Shown here piece after piece: positions 11,637 through 24,039 of a stretch of DNA of 64,000 nt. The notes under the pieces are model-generated. The model saw only the letters and a program-made list of their open reading frames with translations, was not told the origin of the DNA and made no database searches. Each line of letters opens with the position of its first letter. Within the stretch, counting starts at the first letter, position 1. Source of the stretch: Quillaja saponaria (Eukaryota > Streptophyta > Magnoliopsida > Fabales > Quillajaceae); assembly GCA_029379385.1 (NCBI GenBank), contig CM055617.1, positions 12,929,532-12,993,531 on the forward strand. The letters are read 5' to 3'. A program made the position numbers and the translations under genes.

Positions 11637-13196
11637 GTATGACTGTCCGGAAGAATGAATACTCAAACCTCCATAACTCTGAATCTACAATGACCAAACA
11701 CAACTGACTCTTACATAATTTATAGTTAAGACCAAGAAAACTTATCTGAATCAAAATATAGACATAATCAGTCTATGAGATATAAATATTTACTTCCAGT
11801 TCGGCAGAGATCCCCAATAAAGTGGATCCTGCCCAACAGCATATATACCAATAACTTGGTATAATTCACGATTAAACCATAATATTAAAATACTCAAAGG
11901 AGCTCTGCTCCTAACCACACCTTGAATTACCATAGTTAACTCAATATACACAACAAAACATTGCACCTAAAATGACTGCAAGTATCGCCCTATCAGCTTC
12001 AAGTATGTGACTTCGAGATATACCTTGTCGCAATAGTATCGGTAGGTAACAAATCTTGATACAGCGAACTGGGTTTTCCTGATACTAAAAAAAAAAAAAA
12101 AATCACAGAATAAGGAATGGGTCATAAAGACTCAGTGAGCAAACAACGTACCCAAAGAGTACCAGCATCACTCAATACAATATCACTAATTAATCTCATG
12201 TCTAAATTTATTTCACTTGTATGTACTTATAATTATCATACAATTACGATTCATATATTTCACATTTTTCAATATAACAACCAATTCATACAAAACAATC
12301 AAAATATACAAGCAAGCAAAGGGCCAATGAGTAACCCAGCCCTGCACAACAGTATCATCCCCTACCGGGCATTTACGCATCCACACAATAAATTAATCTC
12401 CGAACACAATCCATCTCACCGGGGTTGAGCACTCAATTTAAAAAAAAAAATTTATTAGAATCAAAATTTATCATGATTTTAAATCAGGGTATCCTAGGTG
12501 CACCTGAATTTTTAATTTTAGAAATGAAAATCATTTTCCAGAAAATGTTCACAAGTTTGCCCTTATCACTCACAATCAATGTCAAACATAGCAATCAGTA
12601 TAAAACAATATAATTTAAATAAATCACTGAAATACAATCTCTACTTAGCTTTCCATATAACACGTCTATTCACATACACATATAATTGCATATAAGAATC
12701 TAGCAACCGAAGTGTACGTAATTCACTCACTAGGCTTATGAAAAAGGTTCGTCAGTCCTCTTGGTTTGTGTAGGTGTCAGGTTATCCTCAACACGATTCG
12801 AAGCTGAAAATAACAAATTCATATATTCTTTATTATGTCTATTTCATGATAAATTTTAAAATTTTAAATTCACTATATTTATCTATAATTGTATATAAAT
12901 CAATTGCTACATACTTAGTTATATGCAAGTTCTTTAAGAAATTCGTTTAACCCCAACCAATCAGGTTTTCTTTCACCTATATACAAATGTCCATGAACTA
13001 AATATATCCTAATAACTTCTTATATTGTGTACGTTCCATACCTAAATTTCTAAATCATTCATTTAACATCTTATTTGGAAAATAATCAAATATCTTAGAG
13101 CAATATTAGTTATTCTAATTTATTCAAGACATTAAATTTTCTAATTTACAATACTCATCTAACTTTTATATTCCCTCAATCAATGTATAGCTAACA

Positions 13197-13221
13197 ATAT
13201 ATATATATATATATATATATA
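13197..13221. repeat. (AT)n microsatellite in alpha copy 2
   Basis: About 12 AT units. Confidence 0.9.
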
Positions 13222-14430
13222 AATAATTTAACATTTATAATATCTTCCCTTTTTGATTTCCTACTTTGTTTGGGACTTATTCACTAAATTACATATCAGG
13301 CTCATTATCATTCCCTTAATCACATAACATTCTCTAATCCTCTATAATCATCTTTCTAATTGTCACAACTAATACCATAAAATCTAACCACTATAATCAC
13401 GTATCAATTAAATGAGTAATTGATTAATTAATGCCTGCAAACAAGGATTTCTTTGCCGCCTTCATCCCCTTATATTCATTACTACCATCTTCCATCATCA
13501 TGCTACAATTACTTCCTCATTTCCACAATTACCCAACAAACAGTTTTTATTTATTATGACTTAGCTTAAACGGCAAATAATGCTACCTGTAAGGTTAGCT
13601 TTCACTTGGTCCATTGGTTTTTCTATAAAATTTTGTCAAAATTCTAAGGTTTATCAAGTATTAACTTCTGAATTCAATAACCAAACTAGATTGGAGATTT
13701 TAAAGATCTGAATTTTACTTTAATTGTGTAATAAAATTAAAGAGATTCATATTTATTTTTTTGTTCATAATCACTCCAACCTTTACTGCCGTTTACGGCT
13801 GCTCCAACCCTTGCCACCCTGTCACCCATGTAGCCAACATCCACGGCTGTTGCAGGCACTACCGGTGGTCGTGAGACGCAGCTGCTCTGCCTAGTCTGTT
13901 ACAATTGCTTCGGCCTGCCTAGTTGATGCAGAGCCGCTTCCAGCCCCTGTTCAAGAAGCTGCGCCTGTGGATCATCAACTCCATTCCCGCAGCACACCTA
14001 AACTGATGGAAGCAAAACTGCCCGAATCACTTCACCTCACCAAGTCCCCCCATACCCAAGTATAAACCACAAAATTTCTATCTATCTGTCTTAGCCAACA
14101 CCAAGCAATACACGACCAAAACAGAGGAGAAGATACAGCCTATTCGTCAACTATATTTGGCTGGTCGTGAAGGAAGAAAAATAGTGTGCAAAGTAAGACT
14201 TGGACATGACCAAAGTGGAAGATGCTTTAAGAGATGAATTGCTGAATTTGTGTGACTTCGTGGAGGTTCATTGGGGCTGACAACAAGAAAAAGACCACCT
14301 TGCAGAGTCGGTGGAAGAAGAATGGAGAAAGGAAGGTCGGTTGGTGGCATAGTGAGGTATAGGTATAAAAAAAAATCATTATTTTAATATGACTTAGTGG
14401 TTGTTATTTGGTTTCCCATATTATCCTATT

Positions 14431-14434
<4 letters not shown>

Positions 14435-14462
<28 letters not shown>
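14435..14462. repeat. (AT)n microsatellite near the right end of alpha copy 2
   Basis: About 14 AT units roughly 220 bp from the right end. Alpha copy 3 has a TA tract in a comparable place (20361-20384), so it is a family feature rather than random. Confidence 0.85.
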
Positions 14463-14684
14463 CCATCTTAACCTAATTTGTTTAGTAAAAATTTGTATTT
14501 ACGGAACCACAATAGTTTACGTATAATATTGTAAAATATACACGAACACTCAAAAATGTATATTACAGATATCGATTTATATCATGTTCAATTACATTAT
14601 TATTTATTTAGTCTAGTTATTTTATAACAAAAATTTACACTATGTTTAAAACTAAACTTTACGATATTGAGTTATATCAGTTAT

Positions 14685-15460
14685 GATAGTATTTCTGAAG
14701 AAAAGCTACCATCCTCAAATGCATGACAAACAAGATTGAATACATCCTCACGAACAATATCCTAATACTTTTAAAGAAAATAGGTTGAAACCTATCAAGG
14801 CCAGGAGCCTTATAATTTTTCTTGCCCTTCACGGCCAACCAAACTTCCTCTTTTGTAATGGGTTTATTCAAGCACTCATATTGCGAAGAAGAAAGCTTAG
14901 GATGGTAATGAAAGATCAAAGGCCGTGAATCTTCTCTAATATCACTTCGAGAGAATAAACCTTTGAAATGAGTGATAGTTATATTTTGCAGAGTAGTGGG
15001 GTCAGTCACCTAAGTACCGTTACCAACCTTTAGACATTCGTTTTTATTTCTTTTGCGGTGAGCTCTAGTAGTGGCATGGAAAAAATAGGAGCATTGAACA
15101 CCCTCTTTTATCCAAGTGATTCTAGCCTTTTGCATCAAATAAGTCTCCTCTTGACACAAAATTGAATTGAACTCTGCTACCAGTCTTTTCTTAAGTCTTA
15201 GCAAGGATTTAGTTAGGCGAGATGCAATAGCCTTTTGAGCTCTGTTTAATCTAGTAAGAGTTTAGCGTTTCTTCCAAAAGATATTTCCAAAGGTCTCAAG
15301 GTTCCAAGAGGATGCAGCGGATTGAACATTAGACAAAGCATCACATACATTATCATGAACTTGAGCCTAAGCAGTTTGTACCACACCCCCAAAACTATCG
15401 GCCAAAGTCCAAGCAGCTTTAAATCTAAAAGGTTTAACCAAGGGAGGGGGAGCAAAAGCT
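14685..15460 (-). pseudogene. LINE reverse transcriptase, upstream half
   Basis: Minus-strand frames: QKARITWIKEGVQCSYFFHA (about 15070-15135), THFKGLFSR (14940-14970), and NKPITKEEVWLAVKGKKNYK followed by APGLDRFQPIFFK (14780-14875). These are standard upstream RT motifs of plant LINE ORF2 (…W..EGD.NT.FFH…, …KAPGPDGF…FFK). The domain is cut at 14684 by alpha copy 2 and continues from 11636. Confidence 0.8.
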
Positions 15461-16165
15461 AGTAATATTCCCCAAAATAAGGGCATGATCAGAACAAAGC
15501 CTTGGTAAATGTCAGAGAGTTGCATTTGGAAAAGTGTTACTCTAATCCAATTTGCAAACCATTTTATCCAACCGAGCTTGAATATGGCATTTCTTGTAAT
15601 AGAACGCCTCCACGTAAAGAGGGACCTTTGAAGTCCATATCGACAAGCTGACAGTGATCAAGTTGATATTGAAAATTTAGACACTAATGGAGGAGGCCAA
15701 TCTCCCACCTGACTTCTCTGAATGACTTAGATAATTTTTCAAATCTCTTATAATCACCTACGAAAGAGTAATCGAAGAATGGAACCTATACATATCCACC
15801 CAAAATATATGACGCAGTAAAGGGGTGGGGGATGTATAAGCAACTGTGATACACTAGCTCCCCATAGTGGCACAAGACACCTTCAAATGTATGGAGTGGG
15901 TATTTTTCTCTAAGATGCGAAAGGTAAAATTATTTCATTTCTAGACCACCAACAACCCAGCAGCAAAACTAATGGGATCATTAATTGCATGATTAGTAAA
16001 CCCCAAAGATCGGACAACCTTCATAGCTTTAACCACACAAATTTTAGATTTTATAAGGATAGCAATATCCATCTTCTTAGTATGTTTTAATTCCATAAAG
16101 TTTAGCTTAAACATGGGTTAGCACAACCCCCAGTATTCCAGGCCAAAATCTGTAGGTTCATAATC
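15461..16165 (-). pseudogene. LINE endonuclease (EEP-type) remnant
   Basis: The minus strand begins MNLQILAWNTGGCANP at about 16160, the usual start of a plant LINE AP-like endonuclease. Further down frames give QYQLDHCQLVDMDFKGPSL (15600-15670), corresponding to the late endonuclease segment. Many stops. Confidence 0.65.
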
Positions 16166-16843
16166 AGCATGATAAAAAGAAAAAAGGAAGCCTAACATCT
16201 GAGTCCTGTTCTTGAACTTTTACTTCTTGTTGTTTGGTTGAAGGAACCATCCTCCTTACTTTCATGCCTTATATTATGGCCTCGAGGCTTTTCATCATTT
16301 AAAGTAGTCAAGGGAATTCCATTCTAGGAAGGGTTGAAAACTAGATCAATAGGCATTACACTGATGTTCGCAAAAGGCAAAGGTAGAGTGAGTTGAGAAG
16401 GGGGAGCGGGGTTTCAGGGACATGACTAGGAGAAGAAGGTGCTACCTCCATGATAGAGGGATTTACAATGATAGGGACCATCGTGGTGACCGGAGCATAA
16501 GTTCCTTGCAAACCCATTGGCCCTATTTTACTGCTTTCTGTCACACTTCTACCTTGGGGACACCCTTAATGTGGTGTCCTATTTGTCTATATTTGAAATA
16601 AATTTGGTCCGGTCCCTCATACTCCACTATTCTCTATTCACCTCTAACCCAAACTCTCGCCACCAAAGGATTCTCTAAATCAAGTTCGACACATAATATG
16701 GTAAATCGACTTTGTGTAGCTAGAACAGTTTGTCTATCTATATTGATTGGTTTTCCTATAGCTTTGTATGCTGCTGTAGCAGCATACAAAACTTCATCTA
16801 TGTAACATTCCACTATGAACCCAGGGATATGAACCCATGTAAC
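16166..16843 (-). pseudogene. LINE ORF1 (DUF4283 / CCHC-type) remnant
   Basis: Minus strand from 16843: VTWVHIPGFIVECYIDEVLY, then AIGKPINIDRQTVLATQSRF, ILCVELDLENPLVARVWVRG, VEYEGPDQIYFKYRQIGH. This is the DUF4283/zf-CCHC-like ORF1 of plant L1 elements. The zinc-knuckle cysteines are replaced (YFKYRQIGHH where CxxCxxxGH is expected), and a stop follows the VRG motif. The 5' part is lost at the junction with the LTR at 16844. Confidence 0.75.
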
Positions 16844-18063
16844 TGTTAGGAATCAGTGTGAAATATGACAATCATATGCACAACAGAATTTAAAATTTGG
16901 ATTCTTTTAACCCGAAATCACCTTAGTTGAATATCGTCATTTTATGTGTGACCCCTTAGGTTCAAACTATTGATGGTAGTAGGCATGTAACTTTTACATA
17001 TTTATTACTGGACCCTATCCAATTAAATTAAAACTCATTCTAATTATTTAAATTAAAACTCTTTTTAATTCACCATTTAATTAAGATTAATTAATTAATT
17101 ATCTATAGATAATTAATTAATTATCAGGGTTTCCTACAAGTCAAGATTGGTGCCTAGTAGCACATGATGACTACCCATAATAGTATGAATATAGTTGTGA
17201 ACCTTTTGAACCTTTCTGTTAACAGTTACCATACAATTCAATCCTTCTATTATGTAATGTTCCGATTAAATTTATTTGGGTATGAAAATAATGTCAAACC
17301 CTAAATTTAATCATATGTGTTTAATCTTAAGATTATAACTTCATTGGAAAAATTAGAAACTCATATTCTAATATCCACCCTGCTATGGCCGTAGACTTTA
17401 AGTTAAATCTTTTATAGACCACATAGGACATTATCTCTTTTCTACTAAGAGTGATAGATCCTTTATTGCACATTCACATACCTCCATATGCAAGTGATTA
17501 TACCCAATTACTACTTCTTAGATGACTCATTTATAGAATCAAAAATAGTATCAAAGTATAATGACGTACATACAAGATAACTATGATGTCTCAAATCAAA
17601 GGACTATTTGTACAACTGTAACATAAGAACCACCTATTGACATGTAGAGAAACTCTATATAGGTGTTCTCAGTTGAGTCAGTTCAGTGAACTCATTCTCT
17701 AATGAGCACCTACATATCTGTCCTAGTGTCTCATACATAAGTAATTATGAGATTAGTCACCCTCAACTCTTTGAGCCAACTAGATATGTATTAATCTATC
17801 CGGATTCACTAATGCCCTACTTAGTGATCCTATGATTAGGAACATTTAAGAATTAAGCTTAAAGGAAATAAATCTCATTAGTATGATCTCATCATGATGC
17901 TTATTTCCATTACTTTAATTCTTTGGGCATATGATGGTTAATTAATAACTCTTATACATGATAATGTTTGCCACTTATATTTATTAATAATATGAATAAG
18001 ATTGTACATAAAATAATATATCACAGCATCACATGTCATTGGCTTTAGGGCATAGTACTAACA
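16844..18063. mobile_element. Solo LTR, Copia-type (1.2 kb)
   Basis: It starts TGTTAGGAATC and ends GTACTAACA, giving 6-bp inverted ends TGTTAG/CTAACA. There is no coding. Length, ends and the TTGGCTTTAGGGCATAGTAC tail are like long Copia LTRs. The flanks GTAAC (left) and GTTTG (right) do not match, so one flank was changed by deletion or recombination. It sits exactly between the LINE ORF1 remnant and the truncated alpha copy 3. Confidence 0.65.
17086..17123. repeat. Perfect AT palindrome in the Copia-type LTR
   Basis: A self-complementary run of about 36 bp centred on TCTATAGA, with AATTAATTAATTA arms. It could extrude as a hairpin; no function is inferred. Confidence 0.85.
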
Positions 18064-18256
18064 GTTTGTTGCAAACTCAATAATAGTTCCCTGTAAGATG
18101 GAACTAGCTCAATATACTTATATACACATGTTACAAGGTCAAAAGTAAACCACAGTATTAGAATATGCAGAGAAGCTTTACTCCTAACAAAATATAAAAT
18201 TTCCATGATTAACTCCGTGTGCAACAATAATACAAAACACTTAAAGTGATTGCAAA

Positions 18257-18299
18257 TGTCGTCCCTTATGCTTCAAGTGTCGTCCCTTATGCTTCAAGT
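18257..18299. repeat. 21-bp tandem duplication
   Basis: TGTCGTCCCTTATGCTTCAAG occurs twice head to tail, apparently a local slip inside alpha copy 3. The single-copy equivalent in copy 2 is CGCCCTATCAGCTTCAAG. Confidence 0.9.
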
Positions 18300-20360
18300 G
18301 TGCGATTTCTGAAATATACCTTATCACAGCAAAGTCGGCAGGTAGCAAATTCTGAATGGCCAATAGTGATTTTCTGGCTAAAAAAAAACAACAAAAGAAG
18401 GAGTGAGTCACAAAGACTCAATGAGCAAACCATGTACCCTAAGAGTACCAGCATCACACAACATATGTATCATAGCTCAATCTCATATGTAAATTTACTT
18501 ATGTACGTACATAATTATAATTATTATACGATCACAATTCACGTAGTCCACAATTTCCAACTTCTCAATCAAACCATACAATAACAAACAAAGGGCTAAC
18601 GAGTAACTCAGTCCCGCACAACAGTATCTTCTCCCACCGGGCATTTACGCGCCTGCACAACAAATTAATTATCCGTAAACAATCCATCCCACTAGGGCTG
18701 AGCACTCCATTTGTTTTTAAAATAAATGTCAAAATCAGAATAACTCATATCAAATGTTAAATCAAAATATCCTAAGTACACTTAGATTTTTAATTTCGAA
18801 AATAATAATAATAATAATAAATCATTCTCAGAAAATTTTATTTTATTGGCCCTTATCAACCATACTTAATATCAAGTAATTTTACTTTCAATTAAATCAC
18901 TAAAATAATATACTTACGTAGTTCTCAATATAGCACATCAATTCAAATATACACCTAATTGCACATAATAATCTGGTAACCATAGGATACGTAATTCACT
19001 TACTAATTTAAAGATGAGACTCGTCATTCCGCTTATCCTGTAATGGGATAGGAATATCCTCGGCATAACTCAGAATTAAAAATCATAAATTCATAAGTCA
19101 TTTAAGGTAATCATTTCATAATTAACTCTAGAATCCCTCAACTCTTCCTATTAATATATCACACATTACTTAATAACTAATTCCTCTTAACACTTTCTTG
19201 AATACTTCATAGATATTTTCAGTTATTTACTTATAATCTATTTATTAAATTTAACATTAACATCATCAATTATCATGCCTTTTTATTAAAACCCTTAATG
19301 AAATTCATGTGAATGAATTTCTATGCATAAACCAACCTTTAAGTTCTCCTAAATATTTTACTAAGTACCTACAATGCCTATTCCCCCTTAGCTCATATGT
19401 GTAAAATTATATATATCCCCTAATACGTAGTCCTCTAACTTCTCAAATTTTTCATGTTCCCATTATTGAACTAATCTAAATTTGATTTCCTAGAATTAAT
19501 CAAGAATTTAAATTACACATTTCTAACATAAGTAACATTAATTATAAGTTACCCCTGTCTAGTTCATGAATTTACCATTCAAGCTTTCTATTTTTGCCCA
19601 AATTTTCGCCTAAATTTTCATTGCTACTTAACTAATTCCTAACCTAACTCATTAACCATCAAAAATTCTATTTCTACATGACAAGCAAACTAATAGACCC
19701 TTAAAGCTTCATATGGCTACCCTTTTTAAACCCATATTCAACCTATCATATGCCCATTTTTTATTTTATTTTATTTTTCCCCTCTTGCTGCCTTACCCAC
19801 GGCTGCACCATAAAAGGATAACACTAGGACAAGCTAATACAGCCCCAACACAAGCTACCACTCCCAAAACAACCCACCTAATCAGTTGCCCAAAATAGGA
19901 CAAGCAGCTCCTTACGGCTAACACCAATTTTTGGTAGTTAACTCAAGAGTTTTAAGAGGAAAAGAAGGGTGTTAGTTGAATACATAAGAAGGAAAGTCAA
20001 TAACATAGCACTCATACAACACCACACTGCTGCCCCAAGAAACTACACGACAGAGCAAAGATGGAAACTCAGCTCACCAAGAGCTGTATTGGCTGGAGGA
20101 AAAAGGGAGAAAATTCTAAACTTTGGCCAAGCTATCTCACGGCAAGGGATGAATCACTTGCAAGGAATGGATGACTGAACTCTTAAGGCTAAAAGAAGCT
20201 TTGTGATTGCTGGAAAACAGAGGAAGAGCAAGCAAAGAAACAATTTTTGGTAGGAGCACGGTGCTGCCTAGCTTAATCGAGACGAGGACAAAGATGAATA
20301 CAAACAAGTCAAGGTCAAAAAGGTGCTATTTGTGGTGCTTGTTTAATCTGGATACAAAAT

Positions 20361-20384
20361 TATATATATATATATATATATATA
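20361..20384. repeat. (TA)n microsatellite in alpha copy 3
   Basis: About 12 TA units, placed like the tract near the right end of copy 2. Confidence 0.9.
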
Positions 20385-20683
20385 CAATTGGTTCTAATTC
20401 ACTCACACAATTACTTCACACCTCCATACAAATTGACCAACTAGATTTCAAGTTTAAAGTTAACTGATAGGGTGGTGAAAATTAATTTACACACATGCAT
20501 ATTTATATACACAATTACTCTTCTATTTCGTTTATTTATTATTATTATTTCTTTGGGCTACATGTGCTGATATTTATATAAGTGTTTGTTCAGCTTAATT
20601 CTACTTTACATAAAATTCGATTCACTCACCCCAACAAGTTATGTATGAATATTCTAACACATATGTTAATTGTTGAATTATCA

Positions 20684-21639
20684 TAGATACAATAGACATA
20701 TTTGGAAAAAATTGGTTATTTTGAGATTAGAAAATTTTAATTATTTGTAATGTGTTTGTTGTGAAAAGCTCATATTGTGATATTAAACATGTTAATGGAG
20801 AAATAGCTAGGTTGAATGTTGGTTAAATTTTTTCTTATTGTATTTGCTCTATTCCTTTATTAGTAAGTAACAAATTAACAATAAAATAGAGATTTTATTA
20901 TATCTGGATCGCTTTGATCTTTTATATATCATTTGATTTAGGATATTGTAACTTGCCCTAAGATATTTGTTAATACTTGTAATAAAAAATTGATGATCAG
21001 GTGCAAGTTGCAACATGTATGCAGAGGAGAAGCTGATCAATATAGTAAAAAATTTGAGAAGGCTAAAGAGAAGATAAAATAAATTAAAGATCAGTACATA
21101 TGACTATAAGATAATCTATGAGCAGTTCCTTGCAGACTTACTAAAACTTTTGTGGCACTATCAGGTGAAGGTACAAACAATGTTAGTGCTATTCAATCTA
21201 ATTTTTCAAGTCAAGCAGCTTCTGATGAAAAGATAGAAAAAAGAGTATTCATCACTATCAACATTTTGTAGATCAGGTACATCGATGCAGGGACTAGGTT
21301 TTTCAAGGGTAAAAATTAGGGTCCATTTTTGTACTTAATCAAGTAAAACTCTGCATTGAGTATTTTATGGTGAATTTTCTTTGTCCATTAAATTTGGCGT
21401 ATGCGTGTTGTGAAATTGAATCTCGATTTTGCTTTTGCATGTGTACTTATGATGATTCTAGATTTTTCCATCAGTAAGTCCACATCATTGATATTATGCT
21501 TTCCTTTTAAAGGTTATTAGAACCAATGCCACAATCTTGGGGAATATGTTATCCTATGTAGTTTTTGTCTGTAATCTCTTTTGTTTTCTCCTTTTACCTT
21601 TGTTTGCTAATTATTAAGTAAGAAATTATGCATTTCACT
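20684..21639. other. No recognised gene
   Basis: AT-rich. A short plus-strand frame near 21140-21270 (FVALSGEGTNNVSAIQSNFS) has a coding-like look, but I cannot place it and it is bounded by stops. Confidence 0.35.
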
Positions 21640-22200
21640 TCAACTTCAACTTATTTTTTGTTATTTGATAATTAATGTTGATTGAGTTTTAGTTTTAGAT
21701 TTCTTCATATACTCAAGTTGTATTTTAATAGCAATGAGATTGATATATATGTTACATGAAGGAATTAGACAACCGTTTACTTATCTTATTTAGTTATATC
21801 TTAAGTATTTTAGGTAACTAGCCTCATTGCATGTCCTTACGGGCATGTTCAAAGCTTTATTTACTTATTTTAGGTTTAACATGTGTGAGTATATTTGTTT
21901 ATAATATTTTTAAGATAAAAAAACTTAGCAATTATTAAAAAATATATATTTTAAGTTGAGTTATAGTTTTCTTAAAAATTACTTAAGGTGCATACTTATG
22001 GGTTAATGATTTCTTTTAATTATTATTTAATTTGTAAAATAAAAAATGTAAACAGTTACATATATATATATGAATTAAATAAATTTAATATAAAGTAGGA
22101 GACACTAATTTTATTTTATTTAGTAGACTGTATGGTATTCATCATATTGTTTGGTTATGTTAATTCCTAGTTTATATATTTTTAACTGATATCTACTACA
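21640..22200. repeat. Dispersed cluster repeat 'F' (first copy)
   Basis: The segment with TAGCAATGAGATTGATATAT and, at its right end, CATCATATTGTTTGGTTATG recurs at 38690-39070, and in part at 36110-36300. It therefore belongs to the duplicated material of the 2OGD/CNL cluster. No coding. Confidence 0.55.
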
Positions 22201-23300
22201 CATATGATCCAAAATTTAAATATACACAAAATTTTGAACATGTTTACTTATAAGAAGAATCAAGATGAACCAACACATAACAAAAGAAAAAGAAGATTGA
22301 ATTTGTAGAAGAGCCTAACACTCATCTAAATTAGATGGTATCTGATACGACGTAATCAACATGTACTAATGTATGAAAAAAAAAAAAAAAACCCTATACA
22401 AATGGGTTCTAACTTAGCATGGAACACAAAAAATAATTGTCGATACCGTCGAATCTTTTCGGTATCGTCAGCTGGAGATGATATAGCTGGCATACAATTA
22501 TCAAAATTCATCTGTTTCGAATGAATCAAGCATGTTTCTTTCAACTTCAACCCTACACCATTGCATCAATCTACTTTTTGGCCCAATATCGCTACATGAA
22601 CAATGACAGTAATATGTTTGAAACTCAAAACATCCAAGATTTTAGGCTATATTAGGTAGATCAGATAAGATATTTTTATGTTAGTCCGCGTAATCAACTA
22701 TTGGAGTATGCTACTAGATATTATCAAAAAATTAAAATGGGACTTTAATTTTGTTGAAACAAGATTGCTTTAGATAGGTGATGATATGCGGATAAGATAA
22801 GAGAACAATAAATCAAAATAGAAAATTTCTAATCCTCTCATCTTTCTATGCCAACTCTTTTTTGTCAGTAAAAAATCTTCTTCTTCTTCTCTATTTTTTG
22901 TTTAGAGAAAAAAATAAAAAGTCAAAGTTATACAAATAAAAGTTTTATTTTCATAAAAAAATATAAAATATGTGACTTCATTTCACTTGCCACTAAAATA
23001 TTTTTTTAAAAATTAACATTATGCAAATAACAAAATTATTATTTTTTAAAAATTTCGCCTCATGATCATTACTATAATATATATATTTTAAATATTTATG
23101 ATCATATACAAATATATAGATATAATAAAAAGTAGAAGAATATTTGAAAAATGTCAAAAATTAGAATAAAATTTAAAATATATATGAATAATTGTTTATA
23201 AATTATATGATTTTCTGTTCAAAATTCATATCTTACATTTATTCCATGATGTGCCAAACAATAAAACCTTATCAACACATATGCTAATTTTTATTAATTT
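22201..23300. other. AT-rich spacer, no recognised gene
   Basis: No supported frame. The minus-strand frame at 22356-22550 has no family resemblance and a poly-F tail from a T-tract. Confidence 0.5.
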
Positions 23301-23324
23301 TTACATAATATAAGATAATATCTT

Positions 23325-23920
23325 ATCTTAGAGCTGGACAAGTAACACTCTACATATTGTCTTTGTTTTTCTGTTTTCTTTTATCTCACTTTTTCATTTT
23401 GTACTTTTTGCGGTTGAGGTTGATCAATCATGGAGTCAGCCTTCATTGGTGGAGAAGGTGAAGGTAGGTATTTAAGAAATTTTTTCAATCTTCCAATGGA
23501 AGAGAAAATAAAATTTTTGTAGCAAGCAGGAGATCATATTTATAAGGTGGTTTTGTCAGGCTTTCGTTGTTCATGAGGAACAGAACTACAGAAATTGAAC
23601 TTGGAAGATCCCTTGTATTGTATAGTTTGAGTTTTAATAATTGATATCCTATAAAATCATTTTTTCAACTCTTGGATATCAGTCTTCCCTACATAAATGA
23701 AAAGCCCATAAATTAAATGGACAATAAAGATATGAATGACAGAATTGAGTTGTTTATAAATGGGTTTCAAGCAACTATCTAGCATGAATGTCAATGATGG
23801 AATACGGTTCTTGTTAAACCTGTTTCTAAAGCTTTCATTCTCAACATCGGTGACATCTTGGAGGTAGTTTGCCTGATATTTGCAAGTCCAAGCAGGAAAA
23901 GTCATCAAAATAGTGCCTAA
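23325..23920 (+). pseudogene. 2OGD (SRG1-like) relic 1
   Basis: 2OG-Fe(II) dioxygenase pieces. GAGCTGGACAAG (23333) matches the end of exon 1 in the other copies. An intron-like stretch follows, then LINHGVSPSLVEKVKVGI (from 23420) and FFNLPMEEKIKF (23480-23518), the DIOX_N-type helix. The 23560-23620 stretch resembles QAFVVHEEQKLQKLNLE with frameshifts. The 23720-23890 stretch carries VLVKPVSKAFILNIGDILE, the strand before the second iron-binding histidine. Both iron-ligand segments are absent or unreadable. Non-functional. Confidence 0.7.
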
Positions 23921-24039
23921 ACTGAAATTTCAGAGAAGAAAAATCAATTGATGAATCCTTAAAGCTTATAAGCATGCCAAGTAATTTAACTTCAGTGCGA
24001 CAAAGTCCACCATTTTTATCTAATCATGAATAAAATTGT

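Larger units (their letters stand above)
11637..14679. mobile_element. Alpha element copy 2 (TG...CA), inserted in the LINE RT
   Basis: It starts TGTCACACCC and ends GATATTGAGTTATATCA. Flanks are GCTAT (11632-11636) and GTTAT (14680-14684), a 5-bp duplication with one mismatch. LINE RT sequence resumes on both sides (QKYYHN at 14680-14700, IAKNYIVLI at 11605-11635), which fixes the boundaries independently. No reverse transcriptase, integrase or gag is readable inside. It shares with the other alpha copies the block around 12110-12440 (ACTCAGTGAGCAAAC, GAGTACCAGCATCAC, CCGGGCATTTACGC, GGGGTTGAGCACTCAAT). A G+C-richer stretch at 13780-14340 yields only short frames. Best reading: a very long solo LTR or non-autonomous derivative. 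Confidence 0.7.
8960..16843 (-). mobile_element. LINE (L1-type) retrotransposon remnant, split by alpha copy 2
   Basis: Read on the minus strand from 16843 downward, the order is: gag-like ORF1 with a CCHC-type region, endonuclease, reverse transcriptase, zf-RVT-like region, RNase H. This is the usual order of plant L1-type LINEs. The RT is interrupted at 14684/11632 by alpha copy 2. Stops and frameshifts occur in every domain, so it is dead. The 3' side ends in a T-rich plus-strand tract (8945-8975), a possible poly(A) tail of the element. The 5' side is cut by the Copia-type LTR at 16844. Confidence 0.85.
18064..20683. mobile_element. Alpha element copy 3, 5'-truncated
   Basis: It shares internal landmarks with copies 2 and 4: AGCTTTACTCCTAAC near 18172, AAAGACTCAATGAGCAAAC near 18410, GAGTACCAGCATCAC, ACGAGTAACTCAGTCCCGC near 18600, CCGGGCATTTACGC, GGGCTGAGCACTCC. 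The right end is GTTGAATTATCA at 20683. By comparison with copy 4, about 160 bp is missing at the left, where the Copia-type LTR abuts. Short plus-strand frames at 19713-20467 are not convincing genes. Confidence 0.65.

Noticed and set aside
14147..14350. Minus-strand 67-codon frame in alpha copy 2
   Set aside because: Lies in a G+C-richer part of a non-coding element, no family resemblance, not conserved in the other alpha copies.
22356..22550. Minus-strand 64-codon frame as a possible transposase piece
   Set aside because: No motif of any transposase family; its end is a poly-F run from a T-tract.
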